Shown here piece by piece: positions 35,901 to 44,279 of a stretch of 64,000 nt of DNA. Position numbers and translations under genes: made by a program. Position 1 is the stretch's first letter. Every line of letters starts with the position of its first letter. Source of the stretch: Nocardia yamanashiensis NBRC 100130 (lineage in GTDB: Bacteria; Actinomycetota; Actinomycetes; Mycobacteriales; Mycobacteriaceae); contig NZ_BDCD01000031.1 in NCBI RefSeq assembly GCF_001613325.1, positions 1-64,000 on the forward strand, in the 5' to 3' direction. A model generated the notes under the pieces. It had not been told where the DNA came from, searched no databases, and worked only from the letters and a program-made list of their open reading frames with translations.

Positions 35901-38900
35901 GGGCTGGCGGCCGTCGACGAACTGACCGTGGTGACGCCGCTTTTCCTGGCCGAGAACCGGCAGGTGCAACTGCAACTCGCGGTCGGTGCGCTCGACGGGA
36001 TGCGGCGGCGGGTCGTCGTGCACTCGTTCGCGGACGAGGAGGACGGCGAACCGGCACGCTGGATCGAGCACGCGTCCGGCTTCCTCACCGCGGAGCCCGC
36101 GGTAGCGGCGGCCGGTGCGGACGCGGCGTGGCCGCCCGTCACCGCGGAGCCGGTCGACATCGACGGGTTGTACACCGACCTGGCCGAACTCGGATACCAC
36201 TACGGACCGGCCTTCCAGGGCGTGCGACGGTTGTGGACCACGCCGGACGGTTTCGCCGCCGATATCGAATGCCCGCCCGGCATCGAGGACACGGTCCGGA
36301 GCTTCTATTTCCATCCCGCCCTGCTCGACGCCGGCCTGCACGGCTTCGCCGCCGGACAGGGCGAGGTGCCCCGTCTGGTACTGCCGTTCTCCTGGCAGGG
36401 CGTCCGTTTCAGCGGCATGCGATCGGGCCGGATGCGGGTATCGGTGGCCTTCACCGGAAACCAGCAGGCGCGCATAATCGTCCGCGACGGGCACGGGCTG
36501 CATCTCGGCTCCGTCGAGAGCCTCACCGTCCGCGAACTCACCACCACGCTCGATGGTGCGGAGCGCCCGGCCGAGTCGCTGTTCGCGCCGACCTGGGTGC
36601 GTCTCACCCAGCCGCCGGGTCACCCGGCCGGGGAACCGCCGGTCACGGTCGCCCTCTTCGGCGGCCGCGCGAATGCTCTCGAACTCGGCGGCGGACCGCG
36701 CGGTCGTACGGAAAATCATTCCGGGGCAATTGATCTCGTCGCCGAATATGCCCATCCGGGGGTGGTGCTCGACGGTCCGGTATCGGATGGCGTACGCACC
36801 GCGCGGGTACTGGCGCTCGTATTCGAACCGGGAACCGGGCTCGCGCCCGATGGCGCGGCCCTCGCCGCGGCGCTGGCCGTGCTCAACGATCGGCTGGCCG
36901 CGGAGGCGGCCGCCGACAGCCGGATCCTGGTGCTGACACGGTCGGCCGTTCGCGCCACACCCGCCGACGCGGTGCATCCGCACACCGCGGCACTGGTGGC
37001 CATGGTCCGCTCGATCCAGCTCGAGAACCCGGACCGCATCACGATCGTCGATGTCGACGACCTGGGCGCGCTCGAACGCGCCGTGGCCCTGGCCGTGCAC
37101 ACCGATCTGAACGAGGCCGCGATCCGACGGGGCGCGGTGTACCTGCGGCGGCTGTCACGGGCCGCCGTGGCGCACCCCGGACACCTCGCGCTGCCGGAGA
37201 GCGGCGGCTGGCGGATCACGCCCGGCGGCGACGGCGTGGTGGAGAAGCTGGCCATCGAGGAATCGGGGCTGCGAGCCGATACCGAACTCGCGCCCGATGA
37301 GGTGCTCATCGCGGTCCGGGCCGTCGGGCTGAACTTCCGCGATGTGCTCATCGCACTGAACGTGTACGAGGGGCCGGGGCGGAAGATCGGCAACGAATGC
37401 GCGGGAGAGGTTGTCGCCGTGGGCGCCGCCGTTACCGAATTCCAGGCCGGAGACCGGGTTTTCGGGCGGGTGGCCGACTCGCTCGCCGATCTGGCGGTGG
37501 CGCATCGCAGTGAGCTCGCCGTGATTCCCGGCGACTGGTCCTTCGCGACCGCGGCGTCCATTCCGATCACCTACGGCTCGGCCTATCACGCGGTGGTGAA
37601 CATCGCCGGTCTGCGGGCGGGGGAGAAAGTGCTGGTGCACTCCGCGGCCAGTGGCGTCGGCATGGCAGCGGTGGGGCTGGCGCGGCTGCTCGGCGCCGAG
37701 GTCTACGCCACCGCCAGCCCGCAGAAGTTCGGCGTGCTCACCGCGCTGGGCATTCCGGACGATCACCTCTGCTCCTCCCGCGACGGCGACTTCGAGCGGC
37801 ATTTCCGGGAGCTGCTGGGCGGGAACGGATTCGACGTCGCCATCGACGCGTTCTCCGGTCCGCTCGTCGACGCCACGCTGCGGCTGATGCGCCCGGGCGG
37901 ACGTTTCGTGGAGATCGGCCGCGCCGATATCCGTGATCCGGAGAGCGTGGCCCGGGAATACGACGGGGTGCGCTATGACGTCTTCAATCTCTTCGGCCTG
38001 ACGCCGCAACAGATCCGGGACCGGCTCGGGCATATCGTCGACCTGGTCGTATCGGGCGAGTGGCCGCGGATTCCGGTGCGCTCCTGGGATATCCGGGAAC
38101 TGCCCGATGCCTTCAAGGTAATCGGCGACGGGCTGCACGTCGGCAAGAACGTGGTGACGATTCCGCGGGCGTACCGCGCCATGGGAGCCGGACCGGCCGC
38201 GGGCACCGTGCTCATCACCGGCGGCGTCGGCATGGCGGGCGCGCACACCGCCCGGCACCTGGTCCGCGATCGGGGCGAGCGGCACCTGCTGCTGGTTTCC
38301 AGGAATGGCGAGAACACCACCGGCGCACGGGAACTCGCGGACGAGCTGCGCGTGCTCGGCGCGGACTCGGTGCGGATCGCCGCGTGTGATATCGCCGATG
38401 AGACCGCGCTGACCGGACTGCTCGCGTCGATCCCCGCCGCGCATCCGCTGACCGGCGTGGTGCACGCGGCGGGCGTGCTGCGGGACGGCATCGCCGCCGC
38501 GCTCACCCCCGAGGACCTGCACGCGGTGCTCGCGCCCAAGGCGGTCGGCGCGTGGCATCTGCACCGGCTCACCGAGCGGCTCGACCTGGACTACTTCGTG
38601 CTCTTCTCCTCGGTGGCAGGCACTTTGGGCAATGCCGGCCAGGCCAACTACGCCGCCGCCAACGGCTACCTGGACGGGCTCGCCGCCCTGCGCCACGATC
38701 GGGGGCTGCCCGCCACGGCCATCGCGTGGGGGTTGTGGAGCGAGGCGAGCGCCATGACCGCCGGCGTCGTCACCGACGAGAGCGCGCGCTTGAAACGCCT
38801 CGGGATTCTGGGCATGTCGGCGGCGGAGGCATTGCATCTGTTCGATCTCGCGATGGGCGGTTCCGACACGGCGCCGATCGCGTGCCGTTTCGACCGCGCC

Positions 38901-39509
38901 CGGCTGCGCTCCGCCCTGTTCAAGCAGGACGGCGGCATTGCCACATCCGGTGCGGACTCGAACGGCCGTGCCGCGCAACGCAATGACGGCTTCCGTATCG
39001 AACTCGCCGGCACGCCGCCCAAACAGCGGGCGCAGGTGGCCCTGGCCGCCGTCCGCCGGGAGATCGCCGCCACGCTGGGGCTGGAGTCGAGCAACGACGT
39101 CGAACCGGACAGTGCGTTCCGGGCGCTCGGATTCGATTCGCTGACCGCGGTCGAACTGCGCAATCGGATCAACGCGCTCACCGGGCTGCGGCTGCCCACC
39201 ACGGTGGTCTTCGACAATCCGACGCCGCGTGCGCTGGCCACCGCCATCGTCGAGGAACTCGCCGGCGAACTGCGCGACGCCGTGGACGACGAACTGCGGG
39301 TGCTGCTGAGCCGGATGAAGGAGATCGCCGGGTCCGATCGCCTGACCGAGGACGGCCGGAGCCGCTTCGGGACCGAACTCGGCGACCTGATGCGCGAGCT
39401 GTTCGGCGTCGAAACCGTCAGTGCCGGAGCTGATCTCACCGCGCTGACCGACGACGAGCTGTACGAGGCGATCGACCGTGAGATCGAACTGGGGAGGGCC
39501 GGGGAATGA
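32949..39509 (+). CDS. Fully reducing modular type I polyketide synthase (KS-AT-DH-ER-KR-ACP)
   Basis: 2186-residue single-module PKS. An N-terminal coiled-coil docking helix (about residues 5-32) is followed by KS (Cys209, His344, His384), AT (Ser657 in GHSQGE; YGSH at 757-760, favouring methylmalonyl-CoA), DH (His960 in DHAVQGRILFPG), ER (LNFRDVLIALNVYEG near 1460, SGVGMAAV near 1565), KR (ITGGVGMAG near 1752; Tyr in GQANYAAANGYLD) and ACP (Ser2064 in GFDSLTAVEL). A helical C-terminal docking-like tail of about 90 residues follows, with no thioesterase. Both docking ends imply partner proteins, but no other PKS lies in the window; it may act iteratively. TTG start with AGGAGGGGG upstream. 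Confidence 0.93.
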   Translation: MSADAKLRNYLERVTSELRSTRTRLSALEEARSEPVAIVGMACRFPGGIDTPGKLWETVLSGRETVGRYPEDRGWDLDTLFDDDPAHRGTTYARHGSFIDNAADFDAAFFGMSPREARVTDPQHRLLLETSWEALESATIDPVSLVGSDTAVYLGAIVDEYGDRLRDPRGSMGEYEGQVMLGNSRGVLSGRVSYTLGLEGPAVTLDTACSSSLVALHLGVQALRAGQTAMALVGGATVMSTPAFVLEFSRMQGLAPDGRSKAFGAGADGMGLGEGVGVLVLERLSDAQRLGHPVLALVRGSAINQDGASNGLTAPSRQAQQKLIRSALADAQLTAADIDVIEAHGTGTPLGDPIEAAALINTYGAAHTPDHPLLLGSVKSNIGHSQAAAGMAGVIKMVHAMRSGLLPRTLHADPVSDLIDWDAGNIRVLRENRAWPAAGAPRRAAVSSFGVSGTNAHVVLEGAPDPVAAAVDGSADPAQLPWLLSAKTPAALAGQARRLREFLDDQPGARPVDIARSLVTTRTAFPHRAAFVASDLATAAACLEAIEHGHPHPAVTGGRAGEREVVFVFPGQGSQWREMGRELLDSAPVFAARIAECAAALAPWVEWDLEQVLRGVDGAPGLDRVDVVQPALFSVMVSLAALWRSLGVEPGAVIGHSQGEIAALCVAGGLSLEAAARIVAVRSRALTRLSGSCTMAALAVDAERARNLLAEYGDDVAIAAHNGPRAVVISGPVPALERIVARCQADGFDARVIDVDYGSHSAQVEQIRPDLDELRQVEAGEFDLRFFSALHGRRTEPGEVSGAYWYENLRHPVEFDAAVRAAMAAGFDTFVEVSPHPVLLPAIESIGEDEGATVTTVGTLRRDDGGMTRLLTSAGQLHCAGVEVDWQPCFGQPGGAVVLPTYAFDRKRFWVDPPRALGATPGIENVEHPVLTGRARVAATGECLYFGSVSLRTQSWLADHAVQGRILFPGTAFLELAAFVADQLGLAAVDELTVVTPLFLAENRQVQLQLAVGALDGMRRRVVVHSFADEEDGEPARWIEHASGFLTAEPAVAAAGADAAWPPVTAEPVDIDGLYTDLAELGYHYGPAFQGVRRLWTTPDGFAADIECPPGIEDTVRSFYFHPALLDAGLHGFAAGQGEVPRLVLPFSWQGVRFSGMRSGRMRVSVAFTGNQQARIIVRDGHGLHLGSVESLTVRELTTTLDGAERPAESLFAPTWVRLTQPPGHPAGEPPVTVALFGGRANALELGGGPRGRTENHSGAIDLVAEYAHPGVVLDGPVSDGVRTARVLALVFEPGTGLAPDGAALAAALAVLNDRLAAEAAADSRILVLTRSAVRATPADAVHPHTAALVAMVRSIQLENPDRITIVDVDDLGALERAVALAVHTDLNEAAIRRGAVYLRRLSRAAVAHPGHLALPESGGWRITPGGDGVVEKLAIEESGLRADTELAPDEVLIAVRAVGLNFRDVLIALNVYEGPGRKIGNECAGEVVAVGAAVTEFQAGDRVFGRVADSLADLAVAHRSELAVIPGDWSFATAASIPITYGSAYHAVVNIAGLRAGEKVLVHSAASGVGMAAVGLARLLGAEVYATASPQKFGVLTALGIPDDHLCSSRDGDFERHFRELLGGNGFDVAIDAFSGPLVDATLRLMRPGGRFVEIGRADIRDPESVAREYDGVRYDVFNLFGLTPQQIRDRLGHIVDLVVSGEWPRIPVRSWDIRELPDAFKVIGDGLHVGKNVVTIPRAYRAMGAGPAAGTVLITGGVGMAGAHTARHLVRDRGERHLLLVSRNGENTTGARELADELRVLGADSVRIAACDIADETALTGLLASIPAAHPLTGVVHAAGVLRDGIAAALTPEDLHAVLAPKAVGAWHLHRLTERLDLDYFVLFSSVAGTLGNAGQANYAAANGYLDGLAALRHDRGLPATAIAWGLWSEASAMTAGVVTDESARLKRLGILGMSAAEALHLFDLAMGGSDTAPIACRFDRARLRSALFKQDGGIATSGADSNGRAAQRNDGFRIELAGTPPKQRAQVALAAVRREIAATLGLESSNDVEPDSAFRALGFDSLTAVELRNRINALTGLRLPTTVVFDNPTPRALATAIVEELAGELRDAVDDELRVLLSRMKEIAGSDRLTEDGRSRFGTELGDLMRELFGVETVSAGADLTALTDDELYEAIDREIELGRAGE

Positions 39510-40657
39510 CGGAATATCGGCAGATCGATGTGGGAGCGCCGCAGCGCAGATACGCGCGCGGCTGGCACTGTCTCGGGCTCGCGGCGGACTTCCGGGACGG
39601 AAAACCGCACGGGGTGGACGCTTTCGGCACCCGGCTGGTCGTCTTCGCCGACGGCACGGGCACGATCCACGTCCTCGACGGCTATTGCCGCCATCTGGGC
39701 GCGGATCTCTCGCGCGGGGAGATCAAGGGCGATGCGGTGTCCTGCCCCTTCCACGGCTGGCAATGGGGCGGGGACGGCGTCTGCACCGCGATCCCTTATG
39801 CCCGGCGCGTACCGCCCCTGGCCCGGACCCGGTCCTACCCGGTGGCCTGCCGGAACGGGCTGCTGCTGATCTGGCACGACCCGGAGGGCGCACCGCCGCC
39901 GCCGGAGCTCGATATTCCGGTCATCGAGGAGGTGGGCACCGGCGACTGGACCGACTGGGTGTGGGACGAGGCCCGGGTGGACGCCTCGCATCCGCGTGAA
40001 TTCATCGACAACCTGGTCGATTTCGCGCATTTCTTCTACGTGCATTTCAGCGTCCCCGACTACTTCCGGGTGGTGACCGAGGGGCATTGCGCCACCCAGC
40101 ACCTGAGGATGAGCGGCCGCCGCGACCTCGGGCCCGGCAGCGAGCACGAGGGCACCATGTCCATCGATTCCGAGGCCCGCTACCACGGTCCCGGGTACAT
40201 GGTGAACTTCCAGCACTACGACTACAGCGGGCTGAAACTGGAGTCCGTCGGCGTCTTCCTGCACTATCCGATCGACGAGAACTCCTTCCAATTCCGCTGG
40301 GGCGTAACGGTGCAACGACCGCCCGGGTTCGACGATCGCGTCACCCGGCTGATCGCGACCCGGCTCCAGGAGGCCACCACTCGCGGCTTCATGCAGGACA
40401 TCGAGATCTGGCGCAACAAGACCCGCATCGACAATCCGCTGCTCAATGCCGACGACGGACCCGTTTACCAGTTGCGGCGCTGGTACGAGCAGTTCTTCGT
40501 CGACAGCGCAGACATCGCCCCCGAGATGACCGCGCGCTTCGACTACGAGGTCGACATGGACTGGGCCACGGCGCGCTGGCACAGCGAGATCGCCGGCAAC
40601 CTCGCCCGGCGCGACGCAGCCGAAAACGATTACGCCACTACCGAAGCCACGAGGTGA
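39506..40657 (+). CDS. KshA-like Rieske non-haem iron oxygenase
   Basis: 383-residue Rieske oxygenase resembling the terminal component of 3-ketosteroid 9-alpha-hydroxylase (KshA). The 2Fe-2S site is Cys61-x-His63 and Cys80-x2-His83; mononuclear iron ligands are His175 and His180 in FAHFFYVH with an Asp in the later MQDIEIW segment. The sequence IDNPLL and RRWYEQFFVD near the C-terminus are KshA signatures. No kshB reductase is nearby. Its start overlaps the PKS stop (ATGA), so it is translationally coupled to the PKS rather than to ring-degradation genes. It may hydroxylate a polyketide or steroid-like product; bona fide KshA activity is possible but less likely from context. Confidence 0.85.
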   Translation: MTEYRQIDVGAPQRRYARGWHCLGLAADFRDGKPHGVDAFGTRLVVFADGTGTIHVLDGYCRHLGADLSRGEIKGDAVSCPFHGWQWGGDGVCTAIPYARRVPPLARTRSYPVACRNGLLLIWHDPEGAPPPPELDIPVIEEVGTGDWTDWVWDEARVDASHPREFIDNLVDFAHFFYVHFSVPDYFRVVTEGHCATQHLRMSGRRDLGPGSEHEGTMSIDSEARYHGPGYMVNFQHYDYSGLKLESVGVFLHYPIDENSFQFRWGVTVQRPPGFDDRVTRLIATRLQEATTRGFMQDIEIWRNKTRIDNPLLNADDGPVYQLRRWYEQFFVDSADIAPEMTARFDYEVDMDWATARWHSEIAGNLARRDAAENDYATTEATR

Positions 40658-40660
40658 CCC

Positions 40661-41803
40661 ATGCACGAAGCCGTCATCGTCTCCGCCGTCCGGACCCCGT
40701 TCACCCGCGCCTTCTCCGGCGCGCTGTCCGACTGCTCCGAGTTCGACCTGGCCAAAGCCGTGGTCCGCGGCGCGATTCAGCGGCCCGGGCTGCATCCGGA
40801 AACCATCGACGAGATCGCGCTCGGCGAGGTGTACCAGGGCGGCGGGTGCATCGCCCGCTACGTCGGGCTCGATCTCGGGCTGCCGGTGGACACCCCGGGA
40901 GTCGCCATCGGATCGTTCTGCTCGTCGGGCATGGTCGCCATCCAGCACGCCGTGGCCGCCGTCCGCTCCGGTATGAAGCACTGTGTCATCGCGGGCGGCG
41001 TCACCTCGGTATCGGTCTCCGCCGATCCGGCCACCGCGCCCAAGACATGGTCGCCCAGCCATCCCGGATCCAGCGGCGAACCCGCCACCGACCTGACCTT
41101 CAATCTCGGTGAGATGACCGCGCGCCGGCTCGGTCTCGGCCGCGCCGAGATCGACGCCTGGGCCTACCGTTCGCACAGTACGGCGGTGGCCGCCATCGAC
41201 GATGGGCTGTTCGAGGTCGAGCACACCCCGGTCGCGCAGGGCGATCGGGTAATCGCCGGCCCGGACGAACTGCCGCGTCGCGACCTCGATCCGGCGGCGC
41301 TGGCGGAGCTGGAACCGGTACTGGGGCCGGGGCATACGGTGACCGTCGGCAATCAGACCGGGCTCACCGACGGTGCGGCCGCGCTGGCCGTCTGCTCGCG
41401 GGCCTACGCCGAGGAGTACGGACTGCGCCCGCTGGCGGTGATCCGCGGCTGGGCCAGCGTGGGCGCGGAACCCAACGAGGCCATGGGTGCCGGGCTCGTG
41501 GCCGCGCGGCGCAGCATGCAGGTGGCGGGCCTGCGAGCCGATGCCGTCACCCGGTTCGAGATCCACGATTCCTTCGCGGTGCTCGGGCTCGCCTTCGAAC
41601 GCGGACTCGACCTCGACCGCGACAAGATCAACGTGCTGGGCGGCGGGCTGGCGCTGGGCCATCCGTTCGCCGGATCCGGTGCGCGCGTGGCCGTCACGCT
41701 GGTGCACTCCCTGCGGCGGGACGGCGGCGGCACCGGCGTCGGCGTCATTCTCGGCGCGGGCGGCGCGGCCACCGCACTGGCCCTCGAAGTCCCCGCCGCC
41801 TAG
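40661..41803 (+). CDS. Degenerate SCPx/Ltp-type thiolase of the PKS cluster
   Basis: 380-residue thiolase-fold protein. The nucleophilic Cys87 (GSFCSSGM) and His334 (GHPFAGSG) are kept. The NEAF motif is replaced by HDSFA, as in Ltp/SCPx proteins, and the C-terminal catalytic CxG segment is replaced by GAGGAATAL, removing the second cysteine. It may therefore act as an acyltransferase, decarboxylating condensing enzyme or aldolase rather than a normal thiolase. It follows the Rieske gene by 3 nt. Possible roles are starter supply, chain release from the ACP, or side-chain cleavage; sequence alone cannot decide. Confidence 0.8.
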   Translation: MHEAVIVSAVRTPFTRAFSGALSDCSEFDLAKAVVRGAIQRPGLHPETIDEIALGEVYQGGGCIARYVGLDLGLPVDTPGVAIGSFCSSGMVAIQHAVAAVRSGMKHCVIAGGVTSVSVSADPATAPKTWSPSHPGSSGEPATDLTFNLGEMTARRLGLGRAEIDAWAYRSHSTAVAAIDDGLFEVEHTPVAQGDRVIAGPDELPRRDLDPAALAELEPVLGPGHTVTVGNQTGLTDGAAALAVCSRAYAEEYGLRPLAVIRGWASVGAEPNEAMGAGLVAARRSMQVAGLRADAVTRFEIHDSFAVLGLAFERGLDLDRDKINVLGGGLALGHPFAGSGARVAVTLVHSLRRDGGGTGVGVILGAGGAATALALEVPAA

Positions 41804-41832
41804 GCGCGCCTCGGAAACCTCTGGAGAACAAT

Positions 41833-42441
41833 ATGACTCACAGTGCCGAACGAACCGATGACGAACTGGTCGAAGCGGTGCCCGCGCTGATCGCCGGGGT
41901 CAGCGACCGCCTCGCGGACGCGGCGGAGATGCTGCGCGACTGGTCACGAGCCTGGCTGCGGGCCTGGAACGCCTATGACGCCGACGCCGTACTCGCGCTG
42001 GTGACAGACGATTTCGTATATGTGGACCCGTCCATGTTCGGCGAGGAGATCGTCGGCAAGGCCGCCTTCCGGGAATTCCTCACCGGCATGTGGACGGCTT
42101 TCCCGGACTTGGCAATGGCGATCCCGTCCACGCCGTACGTACCGCTCGACGGCGTCGGGCTGGCCGTTCCCTGGCGGTTGACCGGCACGTTCACCGGTGA
42201 ACTGCGGGCCGGGTCCGGAATGTCGCTCGCTCCCAACGGCAGACGGTTCGAGATTCACGGCATCGACCTCTACACCTATCGCGAGGGGCTGCTGAGCCAT
42301 TGGACCAGCGTCGCTGATCAGCTGGACCTGGCACGTCAGCTCGGCTTGATGCCCGACCCCAACAGCCGCCAGGTGCGGTACGCGCTGCGCGCGCAGCGCT
42401 TGCTCACGCCGCTGTTCACCGGCGGACGGCGGAAATCATGA
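41833..42441 (+). CDS. SnoaL/NTF2-like protein of the PKS cluster
   Basis: 202-residue protein whose middle ~130 residues form a SnoaL-like ester-cyclase/NTF2 fold: WLRAWNAYDADAVLALVTDD, then AFREFLTGMWTAFPDLAM, and the end strand GIDLYTYREGLLSHW. SnoaL-type enzymes catalyse aldol cyclisation of polyketides, and relatives isomerise ketosteroids or hydrolyse epoxides. It is in an operon with the PKS and overlaps the next gene by ATGA. A cyclase or isomerase role on the pathway product is a reasonable inference. Confidence 0.78.
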   Translation: MTHSAERTDDELVEAVPALIAGVSDRLADAAEMLRDWSRAWLRAWNAYDADAVLALVTDDFVYVDPSMFGEEIVGKAAFREFLTGMWTAFPDLAMAIPSTPYVPLDGVGLAVPWRLTGTFTGELRAGSGMSLAPNGRRFEIHGIDLYTYREGLLSHWTSVADQLDLARQLGLMPDPNSRQVRYALRAQRLLTPLFTGGRRKS

Positions 42442-43691
42442 GCGCTCCCGACCAGCTCGCCGTGGCCGGCGGATCAACCCCGGATACCCTCCGGGACACG
42501 GAATCCGCCTTCCCGACCCGGTTTTACCGGGATCCGGAATGGTCGCGGCGGCTGGCCGCGCCGCTCAAGCGGTTCATTCGCGGCGAGTGCGAACCGGGGC
42601 CCGCCGACTGGGAACTGATCCGCGACAGCCTGACCACCGCCGAACCGGTGGGCGCGGAACTGGCCGCCGCCATCAAGGGGCGGCAGGTGAGCATGAAGCA
42701 GTTCCGTCAGGCCCTCGCCGACGGGGGCGCGGTGGATGCGCCGGAAGCATTGCGCCGCTACTTCGCCCGGCTCGAGCAGCGTCCGGACTGGGTCCGGGAC
42801 GACCTGCTGGCCCGCGGCGCGACCGTGGTCCGGCAATGCGGGCGCAATGGCATCGATGTCATCACCATCGGGTTGCTCAGTGGCTATCGCGCCTCGGCCA
42901 CCACCGATCTGCTGGTGCGCACCGGCGGCCTGCGCGGCACCGGCACCGCGCGGCGGATCGGCGAGACCGCCAAATGGTGGTTCGAATGCATCCAGCCGGG
43001 CGGGCTGGATCGATCCCGGCAGGGCTGGCAGTTGACCGCGCACGTGCGGCTCATGCACGCAATGGTCAACCAGCACTTCGAAAGTCGCGAGGAGTGGGAT
43101 GAACGCGCCTGGGGGAAGCCGATCAACCAGGCCGATCTGGCCGGGACCTACCATCTGTTCTGCACCTCCTTCCTCATCACCCTGCGACTGCTCGGCATGC
43201 GGATCAACGCGGCGGACGGGTACGCGGTCATGCACCTGTGGCGTTATATCGGCTGGTTGACCGGTATCGACGAGCGCTTGCTGAGCGCGACCGAAGAGGA
43301 GGCGCGAAAACAGCTGTTCCACCTCACCCTGGCCACGCCCGCGGGCGACGCGAACTCCGTACTGCTGGCCGATGCCCTGGTGGAATCCCGCAAACACCTG
43401 AACATCGCCGACGATCGGGCCCGTGCCTACGAGTATCGGCGCTTCCGCAGCCTCGCCGCTTTCTACCTGGGTTCGGCGGGTATGCGCGAGCTGCGGCTGC
43501 GCATGGTGTTCCCGTGGTATCCCGCCGTGCGAGCGCCGCGGAATCTACTGGTGTTCACGGTATTACGAGCCGTGCCGGGCGGTGACGCGCTACTGACCCG
43601 GATGGGTGAACGTGAGCTCGAGGTGGTGCTGCGCGAGTACTTCGGCGACGACGCCGCGAGGCTCGGCCCCGACCCTTACGCGGAAAGTTGA
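42438..43691 (+). CDS. DUF2236/MpaB-like (Lcp-type) haem oxygenase
   Basis: 417-residue all-helical protein of the oxygenase MpaB/DUF2236 family, which includes the rubber oxygenase Lcp. The family motif QLTAHVRLMHAMVNQ (HVRLMH) is present, with NQADLAGTYHLFCTSFLITL and the acidic region GYAVMHLWRYIGWLTGI after it. In Lcp the conserved Arg and His are near a b-type haem. The substrate here is unknown; location in the cluster suggests an oxidative cleavage or desaturation step. ATGA overlap with the previous gene and TTGA overlap with the next show tight coupling. Confidence 0.78.
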   Translation: MSAPDQLAVAGGSTPDTLRDTESAFPTRFYRDPEWSRRLAAPLKRFIRGECEPGPADWELIRDSLTTAEPVGAELAAAIKGRQVSMKQFRQALADGGAVDAPEALRRYFARLEQRPDWVRDDLLARGATVVRQCGRNGIDVITIGLLSGYRASATTDLLVRTGGLRGTGTARRIGETAKWWFECIQPGGLDRSRQGWQLTAHVRLMHAMVNQHFESREEWDERAWGKPINQADLAGTYHLFCTSFLITLRLLGMRINAADGYAVMHLWRYIGWLTGIDERLLSATEEEARKQLFHLTLATPAGDANSVLLADALVESRKHLNIADDRARAYEYRRFRSLAAFYLGSAGMRELRLRMVFPWYPAVRAPRNLLVFTVLRAVPGGDALLTRMGERELEVVLREYFGDDAARLGPDPYAES

Positions 43692-44263
43692 GCAGCGAGA
43701 CGGCGCCGGCCGCCGAACTCTATCCGGCCGACCGGCGCTGGCTCACCGCGGCCCGCAAGGCCACCGTCGCCATCGCCCGGCAGCGCTGGTTCACCGAGGC
43801 GACCTGGCGCATCCAACCGCGCCTGGATCGGGGCATGTACGCGCTCACCCGGGGGCGCTACAGCACCATGACGCTGTTTCCCGGTCTGCTGCTCACCGTG
43901 ACCGGCAGGCGCAGCGGCCGGCCGCGTTCGGTGCCGCTGCTCTACGTCCGGTATCGAGATCGCCTGTACCTGACCGGATCCGGTGGCGGCCGGGCCGCCC
44001 ACCCGATGTGGACCGCGAACCTGCTGGCCAACCCGGAGGCGGTGGTGACCGTGCGCGGACTTCGTCATACCGTCCATGCGCGGCTGCTGGAAGGCGCGGA
44101 GCGGCAAGGGATCTGGCCGATACTCACCGCCGCGTGGCCGCCGTACGAACTGCACAGCGCGCGCAGCGGCCGAGTGCTCCGGGTCTTCGAGCTCACCCCG
44201 ATCGACGCCGAATGGTCGGCCGGGGAAACCCGCCCTAAGGTGTGGAGGCGACGAAGAACCTGA
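43688..44263 (+). CDS. Deazaflavin (F420)-dependent nitroreductase-family protein, Ddn-like
   Basis: 191-residue split-barrel protein of the Ddn/Rv-type nitroreductase family. The characteristic LLLTVTGRRSGRPRSVPLLYV leads into GGGRAAHPMWTANLLANPEAVV, which binds F420. An N-terminal helical extension of about 45 residues precedes the barrel and could associate with membrane or lipid. The start is TTG 43688, overlapping the previous stop (TTGA). Family members reduce quinones, fatty acids or ene groups using F420H2. Role in the cluster would be a reduction step (inference). Confidence 0.8.
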   Translation: MSSETAPAAELYPADRRWLTAARKATVAIARQRWFTEATWRIQPRLDRGMYALTRGRYSTMTLFPGLLLTVTGRRSGRPRSVPLLYVRYRDRLYLTGSGGGRAAHPMWTANLLANPEAVVTVRGLRHTVHARLLEGAERQGIWPILTAAWPPYELHSARSGRVLRVFELTPIDAEWSAGETRPKVWRRRRT

Positions 44264-44279
44264 CAGTGCGGAGGCGGCC

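Noticed and set aside
38666..41707. Very long minus-strand open frame (about 1000 codons) under the PKS end and Rieske/thiolase genes
   Set aside because: It is antisense to well-supported plus-strand genes with clear motifs; long reverse frames are expected in GC-rich DNA. Its translation is low-complexity Arg/Ser/Ala-rich and shows no domain.
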